The notes under the pieces were generated by a model. That model had not been told where the DNA came from. It searched no databases and worked only from the letters and a program-made list of their open reading frames with translations. The position numbers and the translations under genes are program-made. DNA of 64,000 bases, taken from NCBI RefSeq assembly GCF_003719305.1, contig NZ_RARC01000030.1:1-64000 (forward strand), in the 5' to 3' direction. The first letter of the stretch is position 1. Each line of letters begins with the position of its first letter. The DNA is from Mycolicibacterium stellerae (lineage in GTDB: Bacteria; Actinomycetota; Actinomycetes; Mycobacteriales; Mycobacteriaceae). Shown here piece after piece: positions 16,076 through 24,098 of this stretch.

Positions 16076-16516
16076 CTAACAAGCTTCGAGGATCCCCTTA
16101 AGTCGGGCGAGATCGTTGCTGGTCGCGCGCCTGATGGCGGTCGCCAGGATCGGGGGAGCCAGCCCTGTGAAGGCCGTCGGTTCTCCGCGGTTGCGCACGG
16201 TCACCCACGTTGCGTCGTCATCGGCGTCGGCCCAGGCGTAGGTCGTCTCCATGCGAAACGGGTTCTCGTCGGATCGCATGACCAGTCGTTCTGCGGCGAC
16301 GAAGTCGAGAACTTCGTAGATGTACTCCAGCCTGCGGCCGAGGAATTCGCTGGTGAAGCGGAACCGGGAGCCGACAGCCAACGGCGGGTCCGTCTCCCAT
16401 TGCACCGCTTTGATATTGGCGCACCAGGCGGTGACGTTGTCGGGGTCGCAGCAGTACCCGGCGACGTCGAGACGCGCCCGGTCGATCGTCGTATGGACCT
16501 CGACATCGACCGTCAT
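16076..16516 (-). CDS. SRPBCC-family polyketide-cyclase/START-like protein
   Basis: 146 residues with the SRPBCC pattern: a first strand (VDVEVHTTIDRARLDVAGYCCDPDNVTAW) followed by strand pairs SRFRFTSEFLGRRLEYIYEVLDF and RMETTYAWADADD, then a C-terminal helix ATAIRRATSNDLARLKGILE lining the cavity. Start ATG at 16516 overlaps the stop of the upstream MocR gene by 4 nt, so it is translationally coupled. These proteins bind hydrophobic ligands; the ligand is unknown. Confidence 0.8.
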   Translation of the reverse strand: MTVDVEVHTTIDRARLDVAGYCCDPDNVTAWCANIKAVQWETDPPLAVGSRFRFTSEFLGRRLEYIYEVLDFVAAERLVMRSDENPFRMETTYAWADADDDATWVTVRNRGEPTAFTGLAPPILATAIRRATSNDLARLKGILEAC

Positions 16517-17898
16517 CGGGCCGCCCTCGCAAGCACTCGGACTCCCGCATCGATCTGGGTCTCGGTGAGGTTGGCGTAGCCGAGCAGCAGCCCAGGTGGG
16601 GCCGCCGCGGGGTCCGCGTAGCAGGGTGCGAGTGGCTCGACGTGCACTCTCATGGCCGCCGCCCGCCGGACCATGTCGGCGATCGGATATCCGTCGGGAA
16701 ACCGAACGGTGAGGTGGACGCCCGCGGCGGCACCGAGCACCGTCGCCTGCGGAAGGTGTCGGGCCAGGGCGGCCAGCAGCGCGTTGCGACGGCTCAGATA
16801 TCGGCGGCGCATCTGGCGTAGATGGCGGTCGTAGCCGCCGGTCGTCAGCAGCGCGGCGAACGCGATCTGGTCCATCACCGAACTCCCGGTGTCGGCAAGG
16901 CCCTTCGACAGCCTGATCGTGCCGACCAGGTGCGGGGGCAACACCATCCAGCCGATGCGCAAACCCGGCGCGAGTGTCTTGCTCGTGGAGCCGACGTAGA
17001 TCACCCGGTCCGGTGCGATGCCCTGCAACGCGCCGACGGGCGCGCGGTCGTAGCGATACTCGGCGTCGTAGTCGTCCTCGATGACCAGATGACCGGCGCG
17101 GGCCCATTCCACGAGTGCGGTGCGTCGCGCTGCCGAGAGCACCACGCCGGTCGGCGACTGGTGCGCCGGGGTGGTCAGAACGGTCTGCGCGCCGCTGTCG
17201 GTCAGTGCGACGATGTCGAGGCCGTCCTCGTCGACCGGCACGGCGACCGGCTCGATACCGTTGTGCCGCAACACCATGCGATGCAGCCAGAAGCCGGGGT
17301 CCTCCATGGCGATCGGCAGCTCGCTGCCCTGCAACGCCCGGCCGAGCAGCGCGATCGCCTGCGTCGCTCCCGAACAGAGCACGATGTGTTGTGCGTCGGC
17401 TTGCACGCCGCGGGTGCGCCGCAGATAGTCGGCGATGGCGACACGCGCCGCAGGCAGCCCTTGAGGTTCGACGTAACCGAAGGCGTCCGAACCGATTTCG
17501 GCAAGGCCGGTTCGTAGCGCGCGCAGCCACGCGGTGCGGGGGAAGCTGCTCAGATCCGGCGAGCCGGGCAGGAAGTCGACGTCGTATCGCCGCGTCGCCT
17601 CCGCGTACTGCGGTGCGCTGGCCGCTTCGACGGTCGCCACCCGGGTGCCTGAACCGTGCTTGCTCGAAAGGAAGCCTTCGGCGACCAGCTGGCTGTAGGC
17701 GTCGACCACGAGCCGTCGCGACACCCCGAGGTCCGCCGCCAGCACGCGGGTCGACGGCATCCGCGACTGCGGGGTCAGCCTGCCGGTGCGAATGGCGGTC
17801 CGCAGGCCGTCGGCGAGTTGGCGGTGTAGCGGCTCGACCGAGGCGCGGTCGAGCTCGAGCAGTAGCTCTGGACCAGAAGTGGTACCCGAAACAGCCAT
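16513..17898 (-). CDS. MocR/PdxR-type regulator
   Basis: 461 residues: GntR winged helix (about 15-85, VLAADLGVSRRLVVDAYSQL) joined to a fold-I aminotransferase domain with IEDDYDAEYRYDR and the PLP lysine in GSTSKTLAPGLRIGW. The promoter carries AAAGTGGTGCCTA, close to the PdxR site described in Corynebacterium glutamicum (AAAGTGG followed by CTA), plus a second AAGTGGT 24 bp away. No pdxST genes are visible here, so targets may be the divergent membrane protein/epimerase pair and its own SRPBCC partner. Confidence 0.87.
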   Translation of the reverse strand: MAVSGTTSGPELLLELDRASVEPLHRQLADGLRTAIRTGRLTPQSRMPSTRVLAADLGVSRRLVVDAYSQLVAEGFLSSKHGSGTRVATVEAASAPQYAEATRRYDVDFLPGSPDLSSFPRTAWLRALRTGLAEIGSDAFGYVEPQGLPAARVAIADYLRRTRGVQADAQHIVLCSGATQAIALLGRALQGSELPIAMEDPGFWLHRMVLRHNGIEPVAVPVDEDGLDIVALTDSGAQTVLTTPAHQSPTGVVLSAARRTALVEWARAGHLVIEDDYDAEYRYDRAPVGALQGIAPDRVIYVGSTSKTLAPGLRIGWMVLPPHLVGTIRLSKGLADTGSSVMDQIAFAALLTTGGYDRHLRQMRRRYLSRRNALLAALARHLPQATVLGAAAGVHLTVRFPDGYPIADMVRRAAAMRVHVEPLAPCYADPAAAPPGLLLGYANLTETQIDAGVRVLARAAR

Positions 17899-17912
17899 GA
17901 AAGTGGTGCCTA
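17877..17912. promoter_or_regulatory. PdxR/MocR-type direct repeat
   Basis: AAGTGGT occurs at 17877-17883 and 17901-17907, a 24-bp spacing. The second copy extends to AAAGTGGTGCCTA (17900-17912). The first copy lies within the first codons of the MocR gene, so bound protein could block its own expression. Confidence 0.5.
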
Positions 17913-18004
17913 TCTTGAGGCCATTGACGAACTAGCGTGAACGTATGTCAACGACATCTACGCGCGCAAGGGCCGGGTTTGGCCCGCGCATGCGAGGAGC
18001 GGAA

Positions 18005-18388
18005 ATGGTCAAAGTGACCTTGATCGTCTTCGGGCTGTACGCCCTCGGCATCGGGCTGTTCATGCTGTTTCTGCCCGGCGCGTTCTTCGACACTCTCGGC
18101 ACGTTCGGGGTTCGCAACGATCACTACATCTTCGACAACGCCACGTTCGAAATACCGCAGGGCCTGCTGCTGCTTGCGGCCGTTCGCCGGATGTCGTGGC
18201 GGGTACCGGCCCTGGCGTTCGCCACCCTGCACTGGGCGCTGCACTCGATCAGCCACATCGTCGACCCGCACCACGGCGCGGGCGATTTGATCGGCTGGCT
18301 CGAGGCGGGCGGCCTCGTGGCGACCACGGTGATCCTGGCGTTCGCGCTGCGCGCCAGCATCGGTGCCGAGAAAGTTGGTGAGCGCTGA
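18005..18388 (+). CDS. Small membrane protein of unknown function
   Basis: 127 residues with about four hydrophobic segments: VTLIVFGLYALGIGLFMLFL, QGLLLLAAVRRM, ALAFATLHWALHSISHIV and GLVATTVILAFALRA. His residues cluster in HWALHSISHIVDPHHG. The start at 18005 is set by GAGGAG at 17994-17999, 5 nt upstream; a longer version from 17945 lacks such a site. Its stop overlaps the start of the epimerase gene (TGATG). The pair is divergent from the MocR gene. No function can be assigned. Confidence 0.75.
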   Translation: MVKVTLIVFGLYALGIGLFMLFLPGAFFDTLGTFGVRNDHYIFDNATFEIPQGLLLLAAVRRMSWRVPALAFATLHWALHSISHIVDPHHGAGDLIGWLEAGGLVATTVILAFALRASIGAEKVGER

Positions 18389-19299
18389 TGCGTGTGCTGG
18401 TTGCGGGCGCCACCAGCGTTCCGGGCCTGCCCCTGCTGCGCGAGCTCACCGCCCGTGGTCATGAGGTCACCGGCCTCACCCGATCGGCGTCCAAGACGGC
18501 GCAGATCGAAGCTGCGGGTGCCAAGCCGGTGGTGGCAGATGTGTTCGACGTCGACGACATCGGCAAGGTGGTCGCCGACGCCCGGCCCGACGTCGTGGTG
18601 TCATTGCTCACGACGCTGCCGAAGTTGGGCCCGAAGCGGCTGAAGGACTTCGAGCCGGCCAGGAAGCTGTGGAGTGCAGGCGCTTCGAACCTTGTGGCCG
18701 CCGCGCAGAGTGCAGGGGTGCGCCGGATCGTCGCTGAGTCGGTGATCTTCGCTTACGGCTATCCGACCACCGGGCCCGCCGTGTTGGACGAGACGGACCC
18801 GTATCCCGGGCCGCCGCCGAAGGGCGGGGATGACATGCTGGCGGCGCTGCGCGGGATGGAGCGCAACGTGTTGTCGTCGGGCGAGCACAGCGACACCGAG
18901 GGAATCGTGTTGCGGTACGGGTGTTTCTACGGACCGGGTGTTCCGCACGACGAGCTGTTCGTGCGGCTCGCGAAGTGGTGCATGCTGCCCGCGATGACCG
19001 GTAATGGGATCGTGTCGTGGATCCACATCGACGATGTCGTCAGGGCGACGGCCGATGCCGTCGACCACGGTCGCGGCGGCCAGTTGTACAACATCGTCGA
19101 TGACCGGCCGCAGCGCTTCGGCGACTACGTCCGCGAGCTTTCGGCGAAACTGCATCGGCCACCGCCCATTCCGATCTCGCATCGGCTGGTGGGCCTTGTC
19201 GCCTCGTATCCGGCGACCGCGTTCGGCACGACCTGGCTACCGCTGTCCAATGCGAAGGCCAAGGCCGAGCTCGGCTGGACGCCTATGCCTCGGGTCTGA
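18388..19299 (+). CDS. NAD-dependent epimerase/dehydratase-family protein
   Basis: 303 residues, extended SDR fold. The N-terminal nucleotide motif reads VLVAGATSVPGLPLL, an altered GxxGxxG (GATSVPG). A YxxxK catalytic pair is not evident in the expected place, where IFAYGYPTTGPAV lies, which suggests an atypical SDR or NmrA-like binding protein. C-terminal landmarks are ISWIHIDDVVRATADAVDH and the NIVDDRPQRFGDYVREL segment usual in sugar epimerase relatives. Coupled by TGATG to the preceding membrane gene. Substrate unknown. Confidence 0.8.
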   Translation: MRVLVAGATSVPGLPLLRELTARGHEVTGLTRSASKTAQIEAAGAKPVVADVFDVDDIGKVVADARPDVVVSLLTTLPKLGPKRLKDFEPARKLWSAGASNLVAAAQSAGVRRIVAESVIFAYGYPTTGPAVLDETDPYPGPPPKGGDDMLAALRGMERNVLSSGEHSDTEGIVLRYGCFYGPGVPHDELFVRLAKWCMLPAMTGNGIVSWIHIDDVVRATADAVDHGRGGQLYNIVDDRPQRFGDYVRELSAKLHRPPPIPISHRLVGLVASYPATAFGTTWLPLSNAKAKAELGWTPMPRV

Positions 19300-20124
19300 C
19301 TACTCCCCGGTGAAGTTCGGCGCCCGCTTCTCGAACGTCGCGGTGATGCCTTCGGTGAGGTCTTTCGACGGCAGCATCGCCGAGTTCCACACCGCGACGT
19401 AGCGCAGGCTTTCCGAGACCCGCGCGATGCGCTGCTGATCCAGCACGTCCTTGATACCGCTGATGGTCAGGGGCGGGTTGGCGGCGATCTCGGCGGCGGT
19501 TTCGTGGGCGGCCGCCAGCGACGCGTCGGCGTCGTCGTAGACGTCGTTGACGAGGCCGATCTTCTCGGCCCGCGCGGCGTCGATGTTCTTACCCGTCAGC
19601 GCCAGCTCGCGCAGGTGACCGTCGTTGAGGATCAGGGGCAGCCGCGCCAGGCTCCCGACGTCGGCAACCATGGCCAGCTTCACCTCGCGCACCGAGAACT
19701 TCGCGTCGGCGCTGGCGTAGCGGATGTCGACGGCCGAGATCAGGTCCACCCCGCCGCCGATGCACCAGCCGTGCACCGAGGCGACGGTCGGGGTGCGGCA
19801 GTCGGCGACGGCGTTGATGGCGCCCTGCATGCGCAGGATCGTGGCGTGGAAGTCGGCCCGCGGTCGCGCGGAACCGCCGCCCTCCATGACACCGGACAAC
19901 GTCCCTCCCATCGCGGGCAGGTCGAGGCCGTAACTGAAGTTCTTGCCCGACCCGGTCAGCACGATGGCGCGAACGTCGCGGTCGGCGTCGAGCTTGGCGA
20001 ACACCTGGGGCATCTCCGCCCAGAACGCCGGCCCCATCGCATTGCCCTTGCCGGGCCCGACCAGCGTCACCTGTGCGACCTGGCCATGCAGATCAACCGT
20101 CACGGATTCGTATGCGTCACCCAT
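19300..20124 (-). CDS. echA21: Enoyl-CoA hydratase/isomerase (EchA21-like)
   Basis: A 274-residue crotonase. The oxyanion-hole segments are NFSYGLDLPAMGG (around 62-74) and SVHGWCIGGGVDLISAVDIRYAS (around 114-136). VREVKLAMVADVGSLARLP aligns with the catalytic region, where the Asp position resembles dienoyl-CoA isomerases (Asp in VADVG), so isomerase activity is as likely as hydration. Sequence and position next to Rv3773c-like and hisC2 genes match Rv3774 (echA21). Confidence 0.85.
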   Translation of the reverse strand: MGDAYESVTVDLHGQVAQVTLVGPGKGNAMGPAFWAEMPQVFAKLDADRDVRAIVLTGSGKNFSYGLDLPAMGGTLSGVMEGGGSARPRADFHATILRMQGAINAVADCRTPTVASVHGWCIGGGVDLISAVDIRYASADAKFSVREVKLAMVADVGSLARLPLILNDGHLRELALTGKNIDAARAEKIGLVNDVYDDADASLAAAHETAAEIAANPPLTISGIKDVLDQQRIARVSESLRYVAVWNSAMLPSKDLTEGITATFEKRAPNFTGE

Positions 20125-20143
20125 GACTGGAGAGGCTAGCCAC

Positions 20144-20602
20144 TCACGGCGGCGACCCGCCGAGCACCACCTCTTTGACGACCGCGCTTGGCAGGAATCC
20201 GCACATGGTCGTCGCCATCAGCCCTGCGACCAACTCCGATTCCGGGGTGGTGTTGCCGCTGTCCTTCAGGATCGCTTTGATGACGGCCTTCTGCTGCGCC
20301 TCGTCGAGCTTGGTGAACTCGCTGCACTTCATGGTGTCCCAGCCGGCAGGAGCGGGGACGTCGGGAACGTTGGTGTTCCCCGGCAGGGGCAAGCCAGGGA
20401 TCTGCGGAAGGCCAGGAATGCTCGGCAGGCCGGGGATACCGGGGAAGCCGGGCTCAGCCGACGGTGTCCGCGTCGACGGCGACTCGATCGGCGGTCCCGG
20501 TTCGGTGGTCTGTGCGACCACGCCCTCGGTGGTGCGAGAGCACCCGGTGGCCATGCCGACCGCGAGCAATATCGCGGCCGTCACCCGCAGATGGGTTCTC
20601 AT
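20144..20602 (-). CDS. Lipoprotein with Pro/Gly repeats and a two-Cys helical domain
   Basis: 152 residues. A signal peptide with lipobox GMATGC (lipidated Cys21) points to an exported lipoprotein. Residues 51-75 form a collagen-like PGIPGLP repeat, probably an extended spacer. The C-terminal part has two cysteines, in MKCSEFTKLDEAQQKAVIKAIL and TTMCGFLP, a helical disulfide pattern resembling HdeA-like acid-stress proteins; this is tentative. It lies 19 nt upstream of echA21 on the same strand and divergent from the Rv3773c-like gene. Confidence 0.8.
   Translation of the reverse strand: MRTHLRVTAAILLAVGMATGCSRTTEGVVAQTTEPGPPIESPSTRTPSAEPGFPGIPGLPSIPGLPQIPGLPLPGNTNVPDVPAPAGWDTMKCSEFTKLDEAQQKAVIKAILKDSGNTTPESELVAGLMATTMCGFLPSAVVKEVVLGGSPP
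20378..20452 (-). repeat. PG(I/L)PGLP codon repeat
   Basis: Short in-frame repeat units encode PGFPGIPGLP-SIPGLP-QIPGLPLPG (residues 51-75 of the lipoprotein). Slippage here could vary linker length between strains. Confidence 0.7.
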
Positions 20603-20643
20603 CTGCGCAACGATAGGCCCACGCGCGTCGTAGCGTGGGCATC

Positions 20644-21228
20644 ATGCCCGCCGATTTGCCTGCCGGTCCGGATTCGCCGCCGACCGATGAACTCGACAGC
20701 GCGGAAGCCGCCCTGAGTGTGCTGCAGTACGTGCTTCACCCGATCGCCAACGACGACTGGTCCAAGCAGACGCCGTGCCGAGAATTCGACATCGCCACGC
20801 TGACCGACCATCTGATGAACTCCATCATCGTCATCGGCGGCGCCGCCGGAGCTGAGCCACCCGAACGTGACTCGACCGATTCGGTCGAGCGCCAAATCGT
20901 CGCCGCGGCCAGGCCCGCGCTGGACGCATGGCATCGACGCGGGCTCGACGGCAGCGTGAAGTTCGGGGACAGCGAAGCGCCCGCCAGGGTGATGGCCGGA
21001 ATTCTGTCCCTCGAATTCCTGGTCCACGCTTGGGATTACGCCGCAGCGATGGGAAGCACGGTTAATGCGCCCGACTCGCTGGTGGACTACGTGTTGGGGG
21101 TGGCGCGGCGCGTCATCACACCGCAGGGGCGCACTTCGGCAGGTTTTGACGACCCGATCGATGTGCCCACCGACGCGAGCTCACTGGACCGGCTATTGGC
21201 CTACACCGGTCGCAGCCCCAGCGGCTAG
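20644..21228 (+). CDS. DinB/maleylpyruvate isomerase-like protein (Rv3773c-like)
   Basis: 194 residues of the mycothiol-dependent maleylpyruvate isomerase/DinB-like family (TIGR03086 type). Visible landmarks are LSVLQYVLHPIANDDWSKQTPCREFDIATLTDHLMNSI, with the first metal-binding His in LTDHLMN, and LSLEFLVHAWDYAAAMG, with HAWD supplying the second. The start at 20644 (MPADLPAG) follows the homologue. Position next to hisC2 matches Rv3773c. Such proteins may use mycothiol as cofactor; the substrate is unknown. Confidence 0.82.
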   Translation: MPADLPAGPDSPPTDELDSAEAALSVLQYVLHPIANDDWSKQTPCREFDIATLTDHLMNSIIVIGGAAGAEPPERDSTDSVERQIVAAARPALDAWHRRGLDGSVKFGDSEAPARVMAGILSLEFLVHAWDYAAAMGSTVNAPDSLVDYVLGVARRVITPQGRTSAGFDDPIDVPTDASSLDRLLAYTGRSPSG

Positions 21229-21287
21229 TCTCGGTGCGCTATGCCGATTTTGCACCCAGGGTCGTGGTCTGAGTAGATGCACAGCCC

Positions 21288-22355
21288 TCAGCGCGAAATC
21301 GCGGGGTTGGCGTTCCAGCCCTTCGCGAACTCCAGGAACGCGTCGTTCTCTTGGTGCGAAGCGACCGTGACCCGCACGCCGTCGTCGCCGTAAGGCCGGA
21401 CGATGATGCGGCTGTTGGCCGACTCGTTCGCGAACTCCTTGGCGCGGCCGGGCAGCGGCAGCCAGACGAAATTGGCCTGTGACGGGGGGACGGTGTACCC
21501 GGCATCGCGCAGCGCCGCCGTCACTCGTGCGCGTTCGGCGATGACGGCGTCGGTGCGGGCCAACAGTTCATCGGCGGCGTCCAGCGACGCGATCGCCGCG
21601 GCCTGCGAGATGCTGGTCGCACTGAACGGCACGTAGACCTTGCCCAGAGCGGTGATGATGTCGGGATCGCCGACCGCGTAGCCCACACGCAGCCCCGCCA
21701 ACCCGTACGCCTTCGAGAATGTCCGCAGCACAACGACATTGCTGTGGGCGCGGACCAGCCCGAAACTGTCGGGCAGCATGTCGTCGGTGATGTACTCGAC
21801 GTAGGCCTCGTCGAGCGCGATCAAGATGTCCGACGGCACCGCCTCGACGAAGCGGGCCAACGCGTCGGGGTCGACGACGGTGCTCGTCGGGTTGTTCGGA
21901 TTGCAGACGAAGATCAGCCTGGTGCGGTCGGTGACCGCGGCCAGCATCGCGTCCAGGTCGTAGGTGTGGTCGGTGAGCGGCACCTGGACGGGGGTGGCGC
22001 CCGCCGTCCGGGTCTGCAGCGGGTAGATCTCGAAGCTGCGCCAGCCGTACAGAACCTCGTCGCCGACGGTCGAGGTGATCTGGATGAGCTGCTGGCAGAG
22101 GCTCACCGACCCGCAGCCCGCCGCGACGTGCTCGGGCGCGAAGTTGACGTGCTTGGCCAGCCGCTCCTTCAACTCGACATAGCCGTTGTCCGGGTATCGG
22201 TTGAGGTTGTCGGTGGCCTTCTCGATCGCCGCCCGCACGCTCGGCAGCGGCCCGTGCACCGTCTCGTTGCTTGCGATCTTGATCGCACCTGGCACGGTCT
22301 TGCCGGGCGTGTAGGCCGGCAGATCAGCCAGTTCAGGGCGTAGACGGGCAGGCAC
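21288..22355 (-). CDS. hisC2: Histidinol-phosphate/aromatic aminotransferase HisC2
   Basis: A 355-residue fold-I aminotransferase. Landmarks: KIASNETVHGPLPSV at the N-terminus, CNPNNPTSTVV, LDEAYVEYI (Asp to the PLP nitrogen), TFSKAYGLAGLRVGY with the PLP lysine, and a C-terminal Arg in VRVTVASHQEN. Sequence and neighbours match Rv3772 (hisC2), shown to prefer aromatic amino acids (phenylalanine aminotransferase). The gene is separate from the his operon, which supports that role. Confidence 0.9.
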   Translation of the reverse strand: MPARLRPELADLPAYTPGKTVPGAIKIASNETVHGPLPSVRAAIEKATDNLNRYPDNGYVELKERLAKHVNFAPEHVAAGCGSVSLCQQLIQITSTVGDEVLYGWRSFEIYPLQTRTAGATPVQVPLTDHTYDLDAMLAAVTDRTRLIFVCNPNNPTSTVVDPDALARFVEAVPSDILIALDEAYVEYITDDMLPDSFGLVRAHSNVVVLRTFSKAYGLAGLRVGYAVGDPDIITALGKVYVPFSATSISQAAAIASLDAADELLARTDAVIAERARVTAALRDAGYTVPPSQANFVWLPLPGRAKEFANESANSRIIVRPYGDDGVRVTVASHQENDAFLEFAKGWNANPAISR

Positions 22356-22439
22356 CCGACCAGTCTATGGGTGGCCGTAATGCGCTTTGCCTGGTGGCGT
22401 TGCCCCTGTGTACTCTGTCGGATCGGCGGTAAACCGTCG

Positions 22440-22528
22440 GGAGGCGTGCCAGAGCGGCCGAATGGGACTCACTGCTAATGAGTTGTCGCCCTTAAAGGCG
22501 ACCGGAGGTTCAAATCCTCTCGCCTCCG
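22440..22528 (+). tRNA. tRNA-Ser(GCU)
   Basis: Acceptor GGAGGCG (22440-22446) pairs with CGCCTCC (22521-22527), discriminator G. The anticodon loop CTGCTAA contains GCT. A long variable arm (TTGTCGCCCTTAAAGGCGACC) marks a class II tRNA. A TACTCT -10-like element lies about 24 nt upstream. Confidence 0.97.
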
Positions 22529-22564
22529 CCGGGCTGACACAGCCACGCACAACTGAACAGCTAG

Positions 22565-22637
22565 GCGCCCGTAGCTCAACGGATAGAGCATCTGACTACG
22601 GATCAGAAGGTTAGGGGTTCGAATCCCTTCGGGCGCG
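22565..22637 (+). tRNA. tRNA-Arg(ACG)
   Basis: Acceptor GCGCCCG (22565-22571) pairs with CGGGCGC (22630-22636), discriminator G. The anticodon stem TCTGA/TCAGA encloses the ACG anticodon, which TadA deaminates to ICG. tadA itself lies at 44.3 kb in this window. Confidence 0.97.
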
Positions 22638-22642
22638 CTCGA

Positions 22643-23431
22643 CTACCGATGCGGTACGCCCGTGAGCGCCAACTCGGTCATTCTGCGCGGCGCCTCGACG
22701 AGCATTGCCGACCAAGCGCTTCGCTTCGGGTGCCGCACGTGCCGCTTGTTCTTCCGAACGGCGTCCACGATGTCGTCGGCGACCTTCTCCTTGGGTACGT
22801 CGGCGGTCATGTGTAGCCGGTAGAACCGCTGGAATGATTTGGCCGTCGGTCCGTAGTCGTTCGACTTGTCCAGCAGATCGGTCGGAACCGGGCCCAGTTC
22901 TACAAGCGTCGTGCCAATGGGTAAACCGCGAAGGTCGGCGCGCAGGCCCGCCGTGAAGTGGGAGAGCGCCGCCTTGGCCGCCGAGTAGGTGACGAGTCCG
23001 GGGTACACCGCGATTCCGGCCATCGAAGAGACGTTGACGATGTGACCGCCGCCGCGCTGCAGCATCCGGGGGATCGCCTGCCTGCACAGTTCGGCAGGGG
23101 CGAGGTAGTCCAACTCGGTGGTCATGCGCAGAACGTCGTCTGGCGCTTCGGTGAACCCGGCTGGCACAGCGTTGCCCGCGTTGTTCACCAGAACATCGAC
23201 CGGACCTGCTTCCTCTTCAACCCGGCCGATCAGACTCGCCACTTGGCCAGGGTCCAAGAGGTCCGCAGCGTGCGCGGTGCCGCCGAGTCGGCCGGCCACG
23301 TTGTCAAGCGCGTCCTTGTTGCGCGCCACGAGGGCCACGGTTGCGCCCGCATCGGCGAACTTGCCCGCGAGCGCTTCGCCGATACCGCGTGACGCCCCGG
23401 TGATCAGAACCCGCTTGCCATCAAGTTGCAT
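22643..23431 (-). CDS. Short-chain dehydrogenase/reductase
   Basis: 262 residues, classical SDR: cofactor motif TGASRGIGEALAG (about 11-23), NNAGNAVPAGF, catalytic Ser in NVSSMAGIAVYPG and YSAAKAALSHF (YxxxK). The C-terminal extension VDAVRKNKRHVRHPKRSAWSAML is longer than in minimal SDRs and is basic. The start at 23431 (MQLDGKRVL) was chosen by homology over an upstream Met. Its stop lies 5 nt beyond the tRNA-Arg 3' end. Substrate unknown. Confidence 0.87.
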   Translation of the reverse strand: MQLDGKRVLITGASRGIGEALAGKFADAGATVALVARNKDALDNVAGRLGGTAHAADLLDPGQVASLIGRVEEEAGPVDVLVNNAGNAVPAGFTEAPDDVLRMTTELDYLAPAELCRQAIPRMLQRGGGHIVNVSSMAGIAVYPGLVTYSAAKAALSHFTAGLRADLRGLPIGTTLVELGPVPTDLLDKSNDYGPTAKSFQRFYRLHMTADVPKEKVADDIVDAVRKNKRHVRHPKRSAWSAMLVEAPRRMTELALTGVPHR

Positions 23432-23498
23432 CGTCGGAGCATAGGCACGCATGCGGATTCGGGTCCCGAATTCGTTCCGGCGCGGTCAGTATTGACCT

Positions 23499-24098
23499 AT
23501 GACATCGAGACGGTTCACGTGTGCGCTTGCCGCGATCGCCGTCGTTGCGGCGGCCGGATGCGGGTCGGGTGACGCCGCCGATGCCGATAAGGACACTCAG
23601 TCGGCCGGCGCGAGTGGCACACCCGCCCCGAGCCAGGCGTTCGGGCCGACGTACGCCGAGGGCGTCATCGAGAAGAAGATCGGCGAGCCCGCAGGCCTCA
23701 ACTGCTCCGACGACGCGGACGAACCTTGTGACCTGAACTTCAACGTGACGGCGATCCAATCGGGCGCCCCTTGCGACGCCGCCGAGCGTCTGAGACCGGA
23801 TGAGCAGTTCCTCCGGTTCGACGTCGACGCGTTCTCGAGCAACGCGACGTTCGAATTCCCCGACTCCGCTGACGCGTTGCTGCTCAAGAATTGGAGTGTC
23901 GACGGAAACGGCGGAACTCTTCACGACCCCGTCGCCTATCCCGAATGCGGCAACGGCACAGCGCCGATCAGCGAACCCGTCGCGGCCGGCACACGCGTCC
24001 GCGCGAGGGTCGTCATACGCGCTCCTAAACCCGCTGAGGTGCTGCGGGTTTCGTGGCTCGAGCTGAAGTGGGAGTGGCCTGTCCCCGGTTCCGACTAG
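23499..24098 (+). CDS. Secreted lipoprotein of unknown function
   Basis: 199 residues. The signal sequence ends in lipobox VAAAGC (Cys21), so it is a predicted lipoprotein. An acidic/Ala/Ser linker leads to a beta-rich domain with four Cys (LNCSDDADEPCDLNF, APCDAAE, YPECGNG) that could form disulfides. The pattern resembles DUF4352-like immunoglobulin-fold domains, but I do not assign it. Its stop overlaps that of the convergent penicillin-binding protein gene in a CTAG. Confidence 0.75.
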   Translation: MTSRRFTCALAAIAVVAAAGCGSGDAADADKDTQSAGASGTPAPSQAFGPTYAEGVIEKKIGEPAGLNCSDDADEPCDLNFNVTAIQSGAPCDAAERLRPDEQFLRFDVDAFSSNATFEFPDSADALLLKNWSVDGNGGTLHDPVAYPECGNGTAPISEPVAAGTRVRARVVIRAPKPAEVLRVSWLELKWEWPVPGSD

